In this document: positions 22,008 to 33,942 of the stretch, one piece after another | Numbering within the stretch: position 1 is the first letter of the stretch | Layout: each line of letters opens with the position of its first letter | From: Phallusia mammillata | Taxonomy: Eukaryota > Chordata > Ascidiacea > Phlebobranchia > Ascidiidae | Direction: 5' to 3' | NCBI GenBank assembly: GCA_003260075.1 | Contig: QLIY01000675.1 | Location: 1 to 64,000 of the forward strand | DNA: 64,000 nt | Translations under genes and position numbers: made by a program | The notes under the pieces: generated by a model | What the model was told of the DNA's origin: nothing | Seen by the model: the letters and a program-made list of their open reading frames with translations, nothing else | The model's database searches: none

Positions 22008-22115
22008 ACACAACAAAACAGAAAATTACACGATAACACTCACTTTCCACGTAAAACAACGCATTTTCAAAACGTACACAACAAAAATGCAAATTTCCGC
22101 ATCAGGAAGTACACT

Positions 22116-22589
22116 GTGGCTTCCGACAAATGTATGGCCTACGCCCCCTCTAAAATAGTCATATATGCCCCACCCATGCTACAACATCCTGACATGAACA
22201 ACATTTCTTCACCGGTAAAGCTATGTTTATTAAAAACAAACAGAACAAAATTCCAACGTTTCGGCAATTTTAATTTCACTATTGATATGCGCACTATCCA
22301 CAACTCCGAAAAGTTATTCCGTTGCGTGCGAGCTGAGGAGAAGTTTTTGGATCGCGCGGTAATGCCAAGTTATCATTCGTTTCAATATACCAATTTCATG
22401 TTTTTTACCAGCAACAGTACCGAAAAAAGCGATCAAACGAAACCTAACAGCAATTGTGTCGTTGTAAACACAGCAACGGAATTTCACTATCAAATGCTAA
22501 TATTTGCATATTTTTATTTAAGCATAACAAACAAAAAATATGCACAACCACTGAAATGTCTACATGGCCAATGTGTTCACAACTATTAA
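22116..22589 (+). CDS. Uncertain intronless ORF, 157 residues
   Basis: Longest unexplained open frame in its neighbourhood (MASDKCMAY... to QCVHNY). I recognise no domain. Its start overlaps repeat text also seen near 20240 (CACCCATGYTRCMACATCCTGA), and it lies directly upstream of copy 5 on the other strand. It could be chance. Low confidence. Confidence 0.2.
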   Translation: MASDKCMAYAPSKIVIYAPPMLQHPDMNNISSPVKLCLLKTNRTKFQRFGNFNFTIDMRTIHNSEKLFRCVRAEEKFLDRAVMPSYHSFQYTNFMFFTSNSTEKSDQTKPNSNCVVVNTATEFHYQMLIFAYFYLSITNKKYAQPLKCLHGQCVHNY

Positions 22590-23239
22590 CGTGCACCAAG
22601 ATTTTTTTACGTTTCTAAGTGCAAAGTATTTTCAACCCTATCTCGGCCACATTTTTTTTTGAATTTTGTTCAATGAAAGTTTCAACTAAAACCAAAATCT
22701 CATGGAAATATTACTGAAACAAGGGGGGAAACTGTGGGGATTTCCCTCAGGTTTTTGTGTAAAAAAAGTCGAATATGTTCTGTTCATGTTCGGTTCCTTT
22801 AGCTAAAACTTTGACTTTAATTTCGTCTTGAAGCGACGTAGGCCAGTTTTTAGTTGTTATTTGAACACAATAAAATTAAATATAGCCTATAAAGACCCAG
22901 TAGCCTGTACAGAAAAACACCTATAGATTCGCACTTTCAAATAAACTGTTAAATCAGCTACCCAACCGCAACCCAACTAAAATGATCGAATCCACCTGGT
23001 TTTCCAGTTTTAATTACGTTGCTTTTTTTCATAAGGATATCCTATGCTTAATTGCTTTTTTGTTTAAGTTTTGAATTAGTTTTTAAAATACTAAATTGCA
23101 ATTTGTGAAATACTGAATTAAAGCAATTTTATTATGTTAGGTTCATGTTTTGTAATAAGTGACAATGCTGGTTGATTATTATTTGATAACATAAAAGTGA
23201 TTTTCTGACAGTTTGGTGAAAATCTGTGCTTTGGTAACA
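22590..23239. other. Upstream region of CAPN15
   Basis: No coding sequence seen. A TTTTCTGACAG acceptor-like site precedes the ATG at 23240 by about 30 bases and could be a 5' UTR or trans-splice acceptor; this is inference. Confidence 0.3.
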
Positions 23240-26200
23240 ATGTGGAATTGTCCACGATGCACCCTGGAAAATGAAGACAAAAAAACACAATGCGCAGCCT
23301 GTCTTGGTCCAAGGCAGATCTCAATGCCAATTATTCCTCCAGAAATGCTAAATCACAGTCCAGTGACTTCAGCAAGCAACCCAAACATGGGTGAAGCTCA
23401 TTACCCCCCAAGTGCTGTTTACCCAGGGTTTAATAGTCCTACCTCCCCATCTCAGTCTGGTTATGTCTCCAACCGAAATAGTGGCATTGATCTAATCAGC
23501 GAACAGCAGCAAGTCAATGGATTAGATGAAGAAAATATGTTGCCTAAGAGTTTTGCCAAAGAAAGAGTTTTGCGTACTGGACCTGGGGCATGTTTTGGTG
23601 ACAGGGTTTCATCTGATGAGGAAATGGAGGAAGATATTTATGGTGCACCTCCCGAATGTGATACACCATCGCCACCTGATATTTTAACACCGCTTGGTGG
23701 TGGGATTCCTGTTGGTCAGTCAAGTTTCTTTTCAGGAGGAGAAGTACTATCACCTTCGAGCAGTCATGTGCCACAACCCCCTCCAAGGGTTGAAAGTCTT
23801 TTTTCAAACGGAGAGCATTTCGGACTTGAAATGGTTGAAAACTTTTTCTCAGAACCTGGTAATTTTTTGGTTTAATTTTTTTGGTTACACTTACACACTA
23901 ACCTCTTTCTTGCATTTGTAAGTTTAATGAAGGGCATGAATAAAAGGTGATAGCACAAAACTTTTTTACATCTATATTGGCAGCCCCGGATGAAAGTCAT
24001 AAGGAGAACATCATATTACCACAGCAACCTTACACAGATGAAAGCCAACCAGGACCTTCATCGAGACAAAGTCATTTTTTTCCAGTGCCTTCAGCAAGTA
24101 GCAATCCAACAAGTTCACAAAATTCATCAGCACCCAGAAATAAAGCATTCATGCCAGGGTAAGATAATAAGTGTGTTTCTTATAAAGTATAGAATGATGT
24201 CTTATTATGTGACAACATGTTTAAACTTAGAAAATACTGAACAAATGTTTTTATTCACCATTATGCATATTTGATAATTGTTTTGTTCAACTAATGTGTT
24301 CTAGACTAAAAGTAATTGTTGTGTTATAATAGGGTTACCAAATCTGTGCGAGCAGAATTCCATGAAGGTTTTAATATACATCAATTCTTTTATCGAGATG
24401 TTCATTCACGTAACCATTCCAAACAGTGCCAGTTTATCGAAAAAATGGCATTACAATCACAGAGATAAAAAGCGCAGTTTTGACTAAATTGAATATCAAC
24501 ACAGTGACAAGTTTTAAATATGTTTTTTTTGCAAAAAAATGCGGTCATTTTTTGCACAAAAAGTTGATATTAGTTATTTTAAATGTTCCAAATTTTATTG
24601 TTATGTTATTGCCTCTTTTATATATACATTTACTTGTTTGTTAGGTGGAAATGTATGAGATGTACTTTTGACAACCCACCAACTGCAAACGTGTGTCAAG
24701 TTTGTGGTGAACCATGTCCACAGGGTAATTTTTTTGGAAGCATACCAAGTAAGAAGTTAAGAAAGTTGCCATAACAAAACTGTTTCATATAATATGTTTA
24801 ATAAAAAATATTCCTATGAAATTTTTGATATTGATTTTTAAAACCTAAAATTAAACTTTAATCTGTTTAAAAAAATGTGTTTACAAATAATAAAGTATAG
24901 GCGTTCATTTTATTACCTATTTTCCATGCTAAGCTGTATTGATTTAAGACAGACAAGTCTAATACTTTTCATCACTTAGCACAAAGCACAATTACATTAT
25001 TCCCTTATGAGTGGCAAATAACGAACTAAACCAAATAGGTTGCACCAGGTTATGCATTTAACAAATTACTTTTTAGTGGACATAAGGCATCCAGAACCAC
25101 CGACCGTTTCAGCTACTAATTCACTAACTGTGCCTGCAGTTTCTTCAAGAAGGAGTTCAAATACTGTGAGTTTAGTTTAGTGTTAAAGGTTTTGTTTTTG
25201 TGTTTTAAGCAGACTTGTTGTTACTCTATGACTCCTGATAGAGGGTAGTGATATTTAGTCACTAATTTTTGCGAACTTTATATTTTGTTAAAGGTAGCTT
25301 TTTGTAAATTGGGCTTATGAAAAAATGTTTCATCTTTTTGATCGCTTAGAGACCAAAAACTAAATTTTTGGTTTCAGTCAGTTCGCACTGGTTCCATAGA
25401 TCCATCTCACGAAATTTTATGAGATCAGCGAACCGATTAGCATTACTGGTTACTGGTATGACTTTTTGTAACAGAACGGGCTGAAAAATATGACTTTTGT
25501 GATGGAAACGGTCGACAAAAAATTTGAATCCCACCACTGCTTATAAACCTGATTAGTGCAGAATTATGAAGGTTAATGTTGTCAAAAAATCTGTTTCCTT
25601 TTACATAAGCTATCTGTTAGTATTTTTTTAACTTTTAAACAAATAACGTTATAGTAAGGTTGATGTTGTTGCGCAGTGCTTAAGTATGGAAAACCAACGA
25701 CAAGATGACGAGAATAGAGTCATGGAGCGTGTGAGTCTAATCATGAACTACTGCATCGAGGTAAATTGTTATCAATTGCACAATAAGAATGATATCATGA
25801 TAGGGATACTTTGTTCCTTTTTATGTTTGAACATATCAAACTTTTTAAAAGATAACTTTTTTACACTATGCAATATGTTAAGTTGTGACACCGAAAATAT
25901 TTGGTGAGGCTTGAATTTTAGCCTTGAATTCCTAAACAAGTAGACTGCCATAGCCTGGCTTTATTTGCTTATACGGTCAATGTCTTGTAAGTAGCTGCAC
26001 TGATGAAACTCAAAGTTTAAAACAGTGTACATTTTGTGCTGTATTTTTGTTAACTTAAACAAATTTGATCATTCACAAACTTTCTTATACTGGCATTACT
26101 GCAAAAGCTTTACCCCCCCCCCGACTGCCATAGCCTGGCTTTATTTGCTTATACGGTCAATGTCTTGTAAATAGCTGCACTGATGAAACTCAAAGTTTGA

Positions 26201-28879
26201 AACAGTGTACATTTTGTGCTGTATTTTTGTTAACTTAAACAAATTTGGTCATTCACAAACTTTCTTATGCTGGCATTACTGCAAAAGCTTTGCCTAACTC
26301 GTATTATATTTGATTTTTAAAATTTGAAATCAAACTTTTTATTTTAGAAAATTCATCGTGAAAACCACTAAATCGGTCGCTGTGTTTTTATTTGTTTTAC
26401 AAAAACATATGCATTACGCGATTATATTAAGCATCATCAGTGTCTGAAAACAATATAAAAAGCAGGATAAAACCAATAAATAAAAGCAAAAAATATGAAA
26501 AACACACACACCCAGACAAACTCTTTATCGTTTAAGAATCAGCACAATTTTGTTGATGATGAATTCCCCCCTGCAGTTAGATCACTTATGTTTCCGTCAA
26601 GTCAGAGAAACAACAATCAGAATATTAGATGGAGAAGACCAATTGAGGTTTGAATTTTGAAAAAGTTTTATTGTGCCAAATTTATAGAATGTTCTATTTG
26701 AATACGATACTGATGATACCGCATAGGTGAAATAGATATTTATCTTGAATTCATAAGGATGAAAGACTTGATGTTTTAACAAATTTCAATCAATAAGCAT
26801 AAGGTTCATTAGAGCAGGGGTGACCAAACTGCAGCTCCCGAGCCATATGCGGCTCTTTGAGTCTTTGATTGCCGTTCTTTAATGTTGCACATGTATTTCC
26901 CCATCTTGCCTAGTAACTTGAAACGTCATTACCAAGCTAAACACAGAAATAGCCCAATTTCAAAAACCTTGCAGCCCAGGTGGAGACTCACAATATCATC
27001 TCATAACAATAAATCATTATTTGAAAGATTACACTTGATTGTGAGTGAATAAATTGGTTTCTGATCTTTTGTGTTGCGGCTCTTTTAAAACTAAGTTTTG
27101 TGATATGCGGCTCGAGAATGAAGCAGGTCTGGCCACCCCTGCATTAGAGCCTTTATCCACCAAGCAACGAGCTGGAGGATTCTAGTTTAAAATATACACA
27201 AGTTTTAGTGTGTATTTAGAAATGAAAAACAAAAATTGTTTGGTTGTTCATGGTTAATTTTTACTAATGCTGAGACTTGAAAAACTCCATAAAGAGCTTA
27301 TGCATTGGCTCTGCTACATGAATTGTGTAAAGACTTTTTTGGACTACTTATTTATTCATAACAACTTCATTTTACAGATTGAATGGGAAGATTCTAATTC
27401 CTGGATGGTATTTCACCAAAATCCACGTCCTTCGGACATTAAGCAAGGCTTGTTAGGCAACTGCTGGTAAGTGACAAATATTACTGCAAAGGCTAAGGAT
27501 TTAGTGACAATATTTCAATCTAATGTTATGAACAGAGCACAACGGTGATGTAGCATATTAATGTTGTTGCAATAAAGCTTTTTTTCTTCAATATAACTGA
27601 GTAAAATGCTTTACAGGATATGTGTACAATTATTGCTTTCAAATTATTTTTAAGCACCAGGTGTTTCAACTCCTATTTTATATTAAGATTTCTATGTGCA
27701 TATTTGGTTTGCTGCCAAGCTTTGGTGTTTTATTGCATTTTTTTCAAGTATATATTTGTAATATTGGACTAGAGTTTCTCACCAAGCAGGATCAACCCAC
27801 AAAAAGCTCATAACCATTTCAAAATTTTCATTTTTATCATTTAAAGGTTTCTTAGTGGATTATCAGTGCTGGCTGAAAGACCTGAACTGTTGAAGAAGGT
27901 TATGATTACAAAGGAGTACAACGACCAGGGAGTTTATGTTGTTCGACTTTGTAAGAACGGAATCTGGCACACAGTGTTCGTCGATGACCTGTTTCCATGC
28001 AATGAAAAAAACTGCCTTATATACTCCCAGGTTTGTCATATAAATGGGTTTTAGAGTCCCAGCTCTAAAAAACACAGTCTGTGTGCCAGATGTAATTCAC
28101 CAAGATATTTTCTCCAGGCAACAAAGCATTCAAAGTGTGTAAACAAAATAAAAAACCAAACCTTGCATAAATAATATATACATCCTTATAACTTCATGTT
28201 ATTTTAGCCTTAATCTCCATCTAAATATTCCTAATTGTAAGCCATAGTATCAATTTGGCAAATATCCAAATTTGGTTAGTACCCCCCCCCCGGGTCAACT
28301 TTGGGTACCATTGATTGAAAAAGCCCTCGCAAAACTTCATGGTTGTTATGAAGCATTGCAAGCTGGAAGGTCGATTGAAGGTTTAGCAACGTTGACTGGT
28401 GCCCCACCCCCCCCCCATAAATAATATATACATCCTTATAACTTCATGTTATTTTAGCCTTAATATCCATCTAAACATTCCTAATTGTAAGCCATAGTAT
28501 GAATTTGGCAAATATCCAAATTTGGTTAGTATTTTTTTTTCATTTGACCACTGCAGGCCACAAACTTGAAAAGTGACTTAACTAAAACAAAACTGCCTGA
28601 ATCTGTTGTTAACAAAATAAATTGACCTGTAGTTGGCAAAATGCGTATTGCGGACCATAATCCTTAAAACTTGTCCTAATCTAGTATTAACTGCTAAGCT
28701 GTTGTAGTAACCAGATGTTTTTAAACTAACTATATATACGAACTGTTATACTTTGGCCTGTATGCGTTTTTTTTGCTTTTGGATTACAAATGGGTTTAAA
28801 TTCTTGTAATAGTTATGAGTGATAGCTTGTGAATGTATTAAAACTAACAAAAATAAGTTGCTTTTTTACAGTCAAAACG

Positions 28880-28950
<71 letters not shown>

Positions 28951-31900
28951 TGTGAAAGTTTGCAGCTGTGTAAAAGCAGTAAGTGTTTTTAATGCATATT
29001 TTTCAGTGTATATGAGTTAAAAACTTTTTTGTTTTTGCATACATTTGTGTTTGATAGGCAGATTGCATTAGCATTTGCCAAAATGTTTGAATAAGAAAGA
29101 ATGTCGCTTTTTATGTGTATTTAGGCTGTTAGTTTCCTCACTAAACTAATGAACAGATTCATGTATAGTATTCTTGACATTTGTTTAGGAATTTTAACAA
29201 AGATCTTTGGAAACTTAGTACACAAAGACATGTAATTTAACATGCATGTGTGTTAAATAGGCAGTAGTCCTCCCCCCCCCCTGATAGGCAGATTGCATTA
29301 GCATTTGCCAAAATGTTTGAATAAGAAAGCAGGTCGCTTTTTATGTGTATTTACGCTGTTAGTTTTCTTATTAAACTTGAATGAACGGATATGCAGATAT
29401 GTTGTTAACATTTGTTTAGGAATTTTAACAAAGATCTTTGGAAACCTGGTACACAAAGACATGAATTTTGATCAGGCTACATTTGTGTTTGATAGGCAGT
29501 AGTCCAGATGCTGAAAATGTTGATACTGGAATGATTTGGGCAAAATTGCTTAGTTGTATGGAAGCTGGATTCCTTATGGGTGCATCGTGCGGAGCTGGAA
29601 ACATCCAAATTAATGAAGGCCAATATAGAGAGCTTGGTCTGCGTCCGAGACATGCATACAGTGTTCTGGATATAAGGGAAGAACACCTTTCCTCTGGTGG
29701 TGTTGTCAGGTTTGTTTTTTTATTTTTTGAGAGTTTTTTTGTGTATGTGTTTAGGCATAACTGATTTTTAAAATTTTTCAAATCAAGCTTTTTAAAAAAA
29801 AAATTATTCGCATTTACCAACAAAAATGTAAGAGAAAATAACTCGTAAAGCAACCTTCAAAAAAAAAAGTTTTTTGAACAGGCCTTATCCATCAAACAAA
29901 CCATTACGCAATGTACCAGTTGTGACCAATTTTATTGTAAACATTTCCTTAATTTAATTTTTAACCCAATCTACTTAAAAACTCATCTCTTATAACCACA
30001 CAGGTTGGTGCAACTACGAAATCCGTGGGGATTATTTTCCTGGCAAGGTGATTGGTCAGATGGTTCGTCGTTATGGCGACAAAACCAATACTTGGAACGA
30101 CGGTTGCAACCATACAGAGGAGGAGATGGCACTTTCTGGATGACTATAGAAGACATGATCAAGTAAGTTTCTTGTAGTCAAATTTAGAGACCCCTAAAAC
30201 CCTTTTTTCAATGATAAGCTTGCCTTACACATCTTGCATTGTTTCTTATTCCATCTGAACCCAAAAGTTTATTTAAACCTGAAACCTTCAGCCCCCAAAA
30301 CAACTCCTACTCTTCCAGCTAGAACAGTAAAACTATCACCATCCAAATACTGCCATGCGCTATCAAAATAGGATGAAGCGCATAAAAGTGGAAACCACAA
30401 TTTGGTCATTCAAAAACGTTATATGAGTCACTTGGTCTTTGCCCACTGTCGTCACTAAACTTATGAACTAATCCGTATATAGTGTTCCAAAGTAAATAAA
30501 GTTGTTGAAATTGCGACACAAATGATATCAAGTGTAAAGTCAGGCCCAAAGTCAATCCCATTTTATTAAACTTCATGCTAAATGTAAACCGGACCAAAAA
30601 AGCATGGGATAGCTAACTTACAGCTGTAGTGCTACGGCAGATCAAGCTAAACTTAAACCTTACCACGTATTTTTACCCAGTGGTATTTTCTTGCAGGTAT
30701 TTTGACAGCGTTGACATATGTAAGATTCTAAGCCGGGGTTGGAACGAGACCCGACTCACAGGGAAATTTCCGGGGTCGGCAGATGGGGAATTAAAAGCAT
30801 ATCTGCTTACCGTAGAGGAAAGCAGTGAGATGGAATTTGCATTGTTTCAACAAATTTCAAGGTAAAAAAGTACTGATGTGAAAAAAATATTTTGCCTTTA
30901 CAACACGGTGTATCTGCAGCTCGTTTGGTCATGATCCACCAATTGTGTCCTTAACTGTTTTGCGCTCCATAACGTTTCAACGTTGTACAGCTATTTCTGT
31001 CTTGGTGATTGTTTAGTGCTATTGTGTCGCTGTTCTCTTTCGCAAAGCAAAACAAACTCTACGCAACATGGTGGCTAAATTGAATACCTACAGCCAGTGG
31101 TGGGATTCAGCCGGTTCGCACTGGTTATATAGAGCCGTCTCACGAAATTTTATGAGATCAGCGAACCGGTTAGCATTACTGGTTAACTGTCAATGGACTT
31201 TTTGTAACAGAACCGCCTGAAATATATGAAAAATTTCTCCAGCGGTTTCCCAAAATTTGGACTTATGGCTATTTTTTGCAAATATGGCTATTTTTTGGTA
31301 TTTAAATGAACACTTGCGGTCTCTTAAAACTACTTAGCGGTCACCCAAACCAAACCTTAAAAAAACCCTGCCCACCACTGCCTACAGCCAACACACTGAC
31401 AAAATTACATTGGCTATGTTTTCTTTCACCAAGCGAAATAAATTTACTCAACACAAACATTACCACATTTATTATGTTTCAGGACACAGGAGGGGTCAAG
31501 CCAGCACCCAGTTGATACTTGCATTTGTGTTCTTAACACTGTGATGACTTCGGATGGAAAATACACGATAGGAGCATTGGTGGCATGTGGACGGAGACAG
31601 GTCGGTAGATGGCGCCATGGTTTGTTTTGGCTTTAAAAACCACACCAACAAACTTGGTCGAAGGGTCCTAGGCGCCTAACCCATAACAAGACATAATAAA
31701 CTCAATCGGGATTCGTCCTCGGTATAACGTCCAGTTTTCGAACCCATTGAAAAACAAAACCAGGCTTACCTATTTAAGAGGCCAACATAAAATAAATGCT
31801 AAATTCTGGCAGTTATGTTTTTGATTAAATTACTTTTCAAGTCCGTGTATATTGTTCCAAAGTATAGTAATTATAGTAATAAAATAAATTGTTGTTTAGG

Positions 31901-33942
31901 TGAAGAAACATCTTTCTTGCTCTTGTTTTCTCAATCCTGGAACTTACCTGATTGTGTGCCTCGCTTTTAACCACTGGGTGTCAGGCTTCATCAGCACTCA
32001 AGGTCAGATCCAGGACAACGCTTAAAGATAATTGAAATTTTACTGTAACTGAAAAACGAATCATTCCAGCTATAAATTTCTCCAGCGCAGCTAAAGCTGT
32101 ATTAACTTGTTGTGTTTAACCAAACCAACACAAGGTTTCATTTTTGTAGGAATTATTCCTAATGTCGCCGATGTAGCCCTCCCCGAATATATTCTGGTGG
32201 TCCACAGTAGTAGAATTATATTGTTGAGCGAGTACTGTCGAGTTGACGGAGTCATAGCTGACGTTGTTATTCAACTCGCATTAAAAGAAGGAGAGCAGCA
32301 ACAAGTGAGTAAATTTTCCTGTTACTCGGATGGGCATACATTTGTTAGTGGGATCTGTAAACAATATGTGTATGGTCAAAATGGCGATACCCTGCTACGA
32401 AGCTGACATATGCAGCATACGAGGCAGGCAACTGTGCTTGTGATTTTACTTTTGACGTCATCACCACCAAATCTGTGTAGCTCAGTTGGTAGAGCGCGAG
32501 TCCCGGAAAAAAAACTGTCGTGGGTTCGAATCCCACCGCAGGCCAGATTTGTCTAGCTAGCCTATGCCATACCATATGCCAAATGTGGAAATGCAGGGGA
32601 AACTGGCTTGATTTGTTGCAATGCTTTCAATACAGGCCTAGCAAACGGTACTACTATGGGTTGGAAAACACTATTCTAGTTGCCCAAGGCCCATAAAGCT
32701 TCTGTCGTGGGTTGGAATCCCACCACAGGCTAGATTTTTATAGACTGTACTTCGCTGGTTTGAAATGCTGATGAGAGCGAATAGATCATACTCATTAGAC
32801 TTTTCTGGACTCTTCTGGACAGAACACAGAGAGTCGTAGGTTCGAATCCCTCCGAATGTGCCACAAAACATCGGTTTTGATAATTAACGTGTGGTTTAGT
32901 GTGGGTGTTGCAGATTAAGCGCCGAAATTATTAAAGCTACCGACAAAATCTAACTGCATGTAATAAAACCCAGTAAAGCTCTTGATGTGGGTTCGAATCT
33001 CACCGCAGGCTGGATGTTTTTTAACATTCAACTTGCCGCATGGAATAGCTTTGTAGGCCTGGCGTACTGTGAACTACACAAACTAGGTTCCTAATTTTTT
33101 TATTTCTAATCTTTAAATATGAAATGAAGTAATTTTTAAGAGTTTAAAATACATTAACGGTACACTACCTTTTTAGCGATCGTAAGTGCCCATATACAGT
33201 CATGTTTTCGAAATTATCACGAATGTGTACTTTGACAGGTCCGGGAGGAGGTCACTTGCTATTTTCTGTCACGTGGTTGGGGAGGTTTGATGCTGGTTGT
33301 GGAAAATCGACATCCCGAAAACGGCTTCCACGTTCAGTTTGACTGCATGGACGCATCCAATGTCGTTTCGACACGTGGCGTATTTCACACTAAGGATTCC
33401 ATACCGGCTTTGCACAGGTACAAGAAACAAGTCTCCATATGTTGTTGCAGTGCCAAAGCTCCCAATCAAGTTTTTCTTTTATTTTAAACAATTACAATAC
33501 TTGCTTTGCATTTGTTATGATGAAGTAGATCTAAAATCCCAGCCTATGTACAAATCTGTCGGCAATTTTATTCAGTTCGTACAAACCGCTATGACACGCG
33601 AAAATGTTGGTCTTTATTATTTTGACATCGAAAACATCGGCAAGTGGCGTTTCAAACATTGTCGGCCTCTGGCTCAGAAATATAAAAAAACACAAAGTTT
33701 TTATACCGACATTGTGCACAACTGCCATAAGTCCACAACATCTATTCACTTTATCCAGGCAAGTTGTAGCTGTGATGAGCCAACTCGACAGCAACAGTGG
33801 TTTCAGCATCACCCATAAACTCACCCATCGTTTGTCGGCGAAAAACCCCCGGGATCTGGGTGAATGGGCCAGCCAGGGGATTTCCCATCAGCCCCAGTTG
33901 GAACGCGAAGTTCGAAATTTACATCAACCGCGTCCATTATGA
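23240..33942 (+). CDS. CAPN15: Calpain-15 (small optic lobes calpain, SOLH)
   Basis: Cytosolic Cys protease. Exons with consistent phases: 23240-23858, 23984-24158, 24645-24724, 25077-25165, 25677-25760, 26537-26647, 27378-27466, 27847-28030, (28293-28406 and 28951-28978, one split exon), 29496-29709, 30004-30162, 30697-30861, 31483-31600, 31900-32002, 32150-32304, 33239-33417, 33759-33942; about 950 residues, versus roughly 1090 in human. Two RanBP2-type zinc fingers ([11 protein letters not shown] at residue 1; [12 protein letters not shown] near 266) bracket a Ser/Pro-rich linker. Catalytic triad: Cys in GLLGNCW (27459-27466), His in [11 protein letters not shown] (near 29650), Asn in QLRNPWG (near 30020). 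The end, [23 protein letters not shown] to HQPRPL, is the SOL-homology C-terminus. The exon ending ..LATLTGAP is displaced between C runs, so the assembled model is broken there. Expected to process substrates during neural and eye development, as for the family. Confidence 0.93.
25945..26291 (+). repeat. Near-identical tandem copies of ~168 bp around a 10-base C run
   Basis: 25945-26112 and 26123-26291 match almost base for base, separated by C at 26113-26122. Both copies contain a decayed hammerhead-like motif (AGCTGCACTGATGAAAC). Intronic in CAPN15. Confidence 0.9.
26690..26745 (+). ncRNA. Degenerate hammerhead-like motif
   Basis: GATA-CTGATGA-T-ACC-GCATA-GGT-GAAA followed by ATAGATAT and TATC: core elements and short stems I to III can be drawn, but an extra T lies between the core and stem II, as also at 57453. 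Probably inactive. Confidence 0.3.
26815..27141. mobile_element. hAT-type MITE, intact ends
   Basis: CAGGGGTGACCAAAC at the left and CTGGCCACCCCTG at the right, flanked by CATTAGAG on both sides (26807-26814, 27142-27149). 327 bases, non-coding, in a CAPN15 intron. Confidence 0.8.
28154..28530 (+). repeat. Duplicated intron segment with a stray CAPN15 exon between two 10-base C runs
   Basis: 28155-28281 and 28417-28530 are two near-identical copies (CATAAATAATATATACATCC to TTTGGTTAGTA). Between them are C10 (28282-28291), the coding piece [17 protein letters not shown] to ..LATLTGAP (28293-28406) and C10 (28407-28416). The coding piece has no splice sites of its own. A CACTGCAG/GCCACAA acceptor near 28553 may be the true start of this exon. 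Confidence 0.85.
28880..28950. repeat. 71-base C run replacing part of a CAPN15 exon
   Basis: Directly followed by TGTGAAAGTTTGCAG (CESLQ), the continuation of the exon whose first half lies at 28293-28406, then a GTAAGT donor at 28979. Confidence 0.95.
29046..29505 (+). repeat. Duplicated intron-exon border around a 10-base C run
   Basis: 29054-29271 and 29283-29505 are diverged copies; both reach the exon start GATAGGCAGTAGTCC. Only the second continues into the CAPN15 exon. The C run is 29272-29281. The repeat text (TTTATGTGTATTTAGGCTGT, TTAAACT..ATGAACAGAT) also occurs near 30440-30490 (inverted) and 56180-56300. Confidence 0.85.
31095..31380. mobile_element. hAT-type MITE with CAGTGGTGGGATT ends
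   Basis: Left CAGTGGTGGGATTCAGC, right CCCACCACTG, flanked by CCTACAGC on both sides (31087-31094, 31381-31388). Relatives: 47988-48158 and a partial inverted copy at about 25375-25540. Confidence 0.8.
32463..33015 (+). repeat. tRNA-like sequences (one full, three 3' halves), probably SINE-derived
   Basis: 32468-32546 has a good A box (TAGCTCAGTTGGTAGAGC) and B box (GGGTTCGAATCCCACC); T arm and most of an acceptor stem pair, but the anticodon arm (CGAGT..AAAAA) does not. B-box halves recur at 32698-32735, 32828-32858 and 32975-33013. It is more likely a tRNA-derived SINE or decayed tRNAs than a working gene. It lies in a CAPN15 intron. Confidence 0.5.

Noticed and set aside
28829..29020. Polyproline open frame
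   Set aside because: Produced by the 71-base C run; the flanks are intron and a CAPN15 exon in another context.
32468..32546. Functional tRNA gene
   Set aside because: A and B boxes are good, but the anticodon stem does not pair, and related B-box halves nearby suggest a SINE.
33287..33818. Two overlapping plus-strand frames
   Set aside because: Partly the real CAPN15 exon 33239-33417 read past its donor; the rest is intron.
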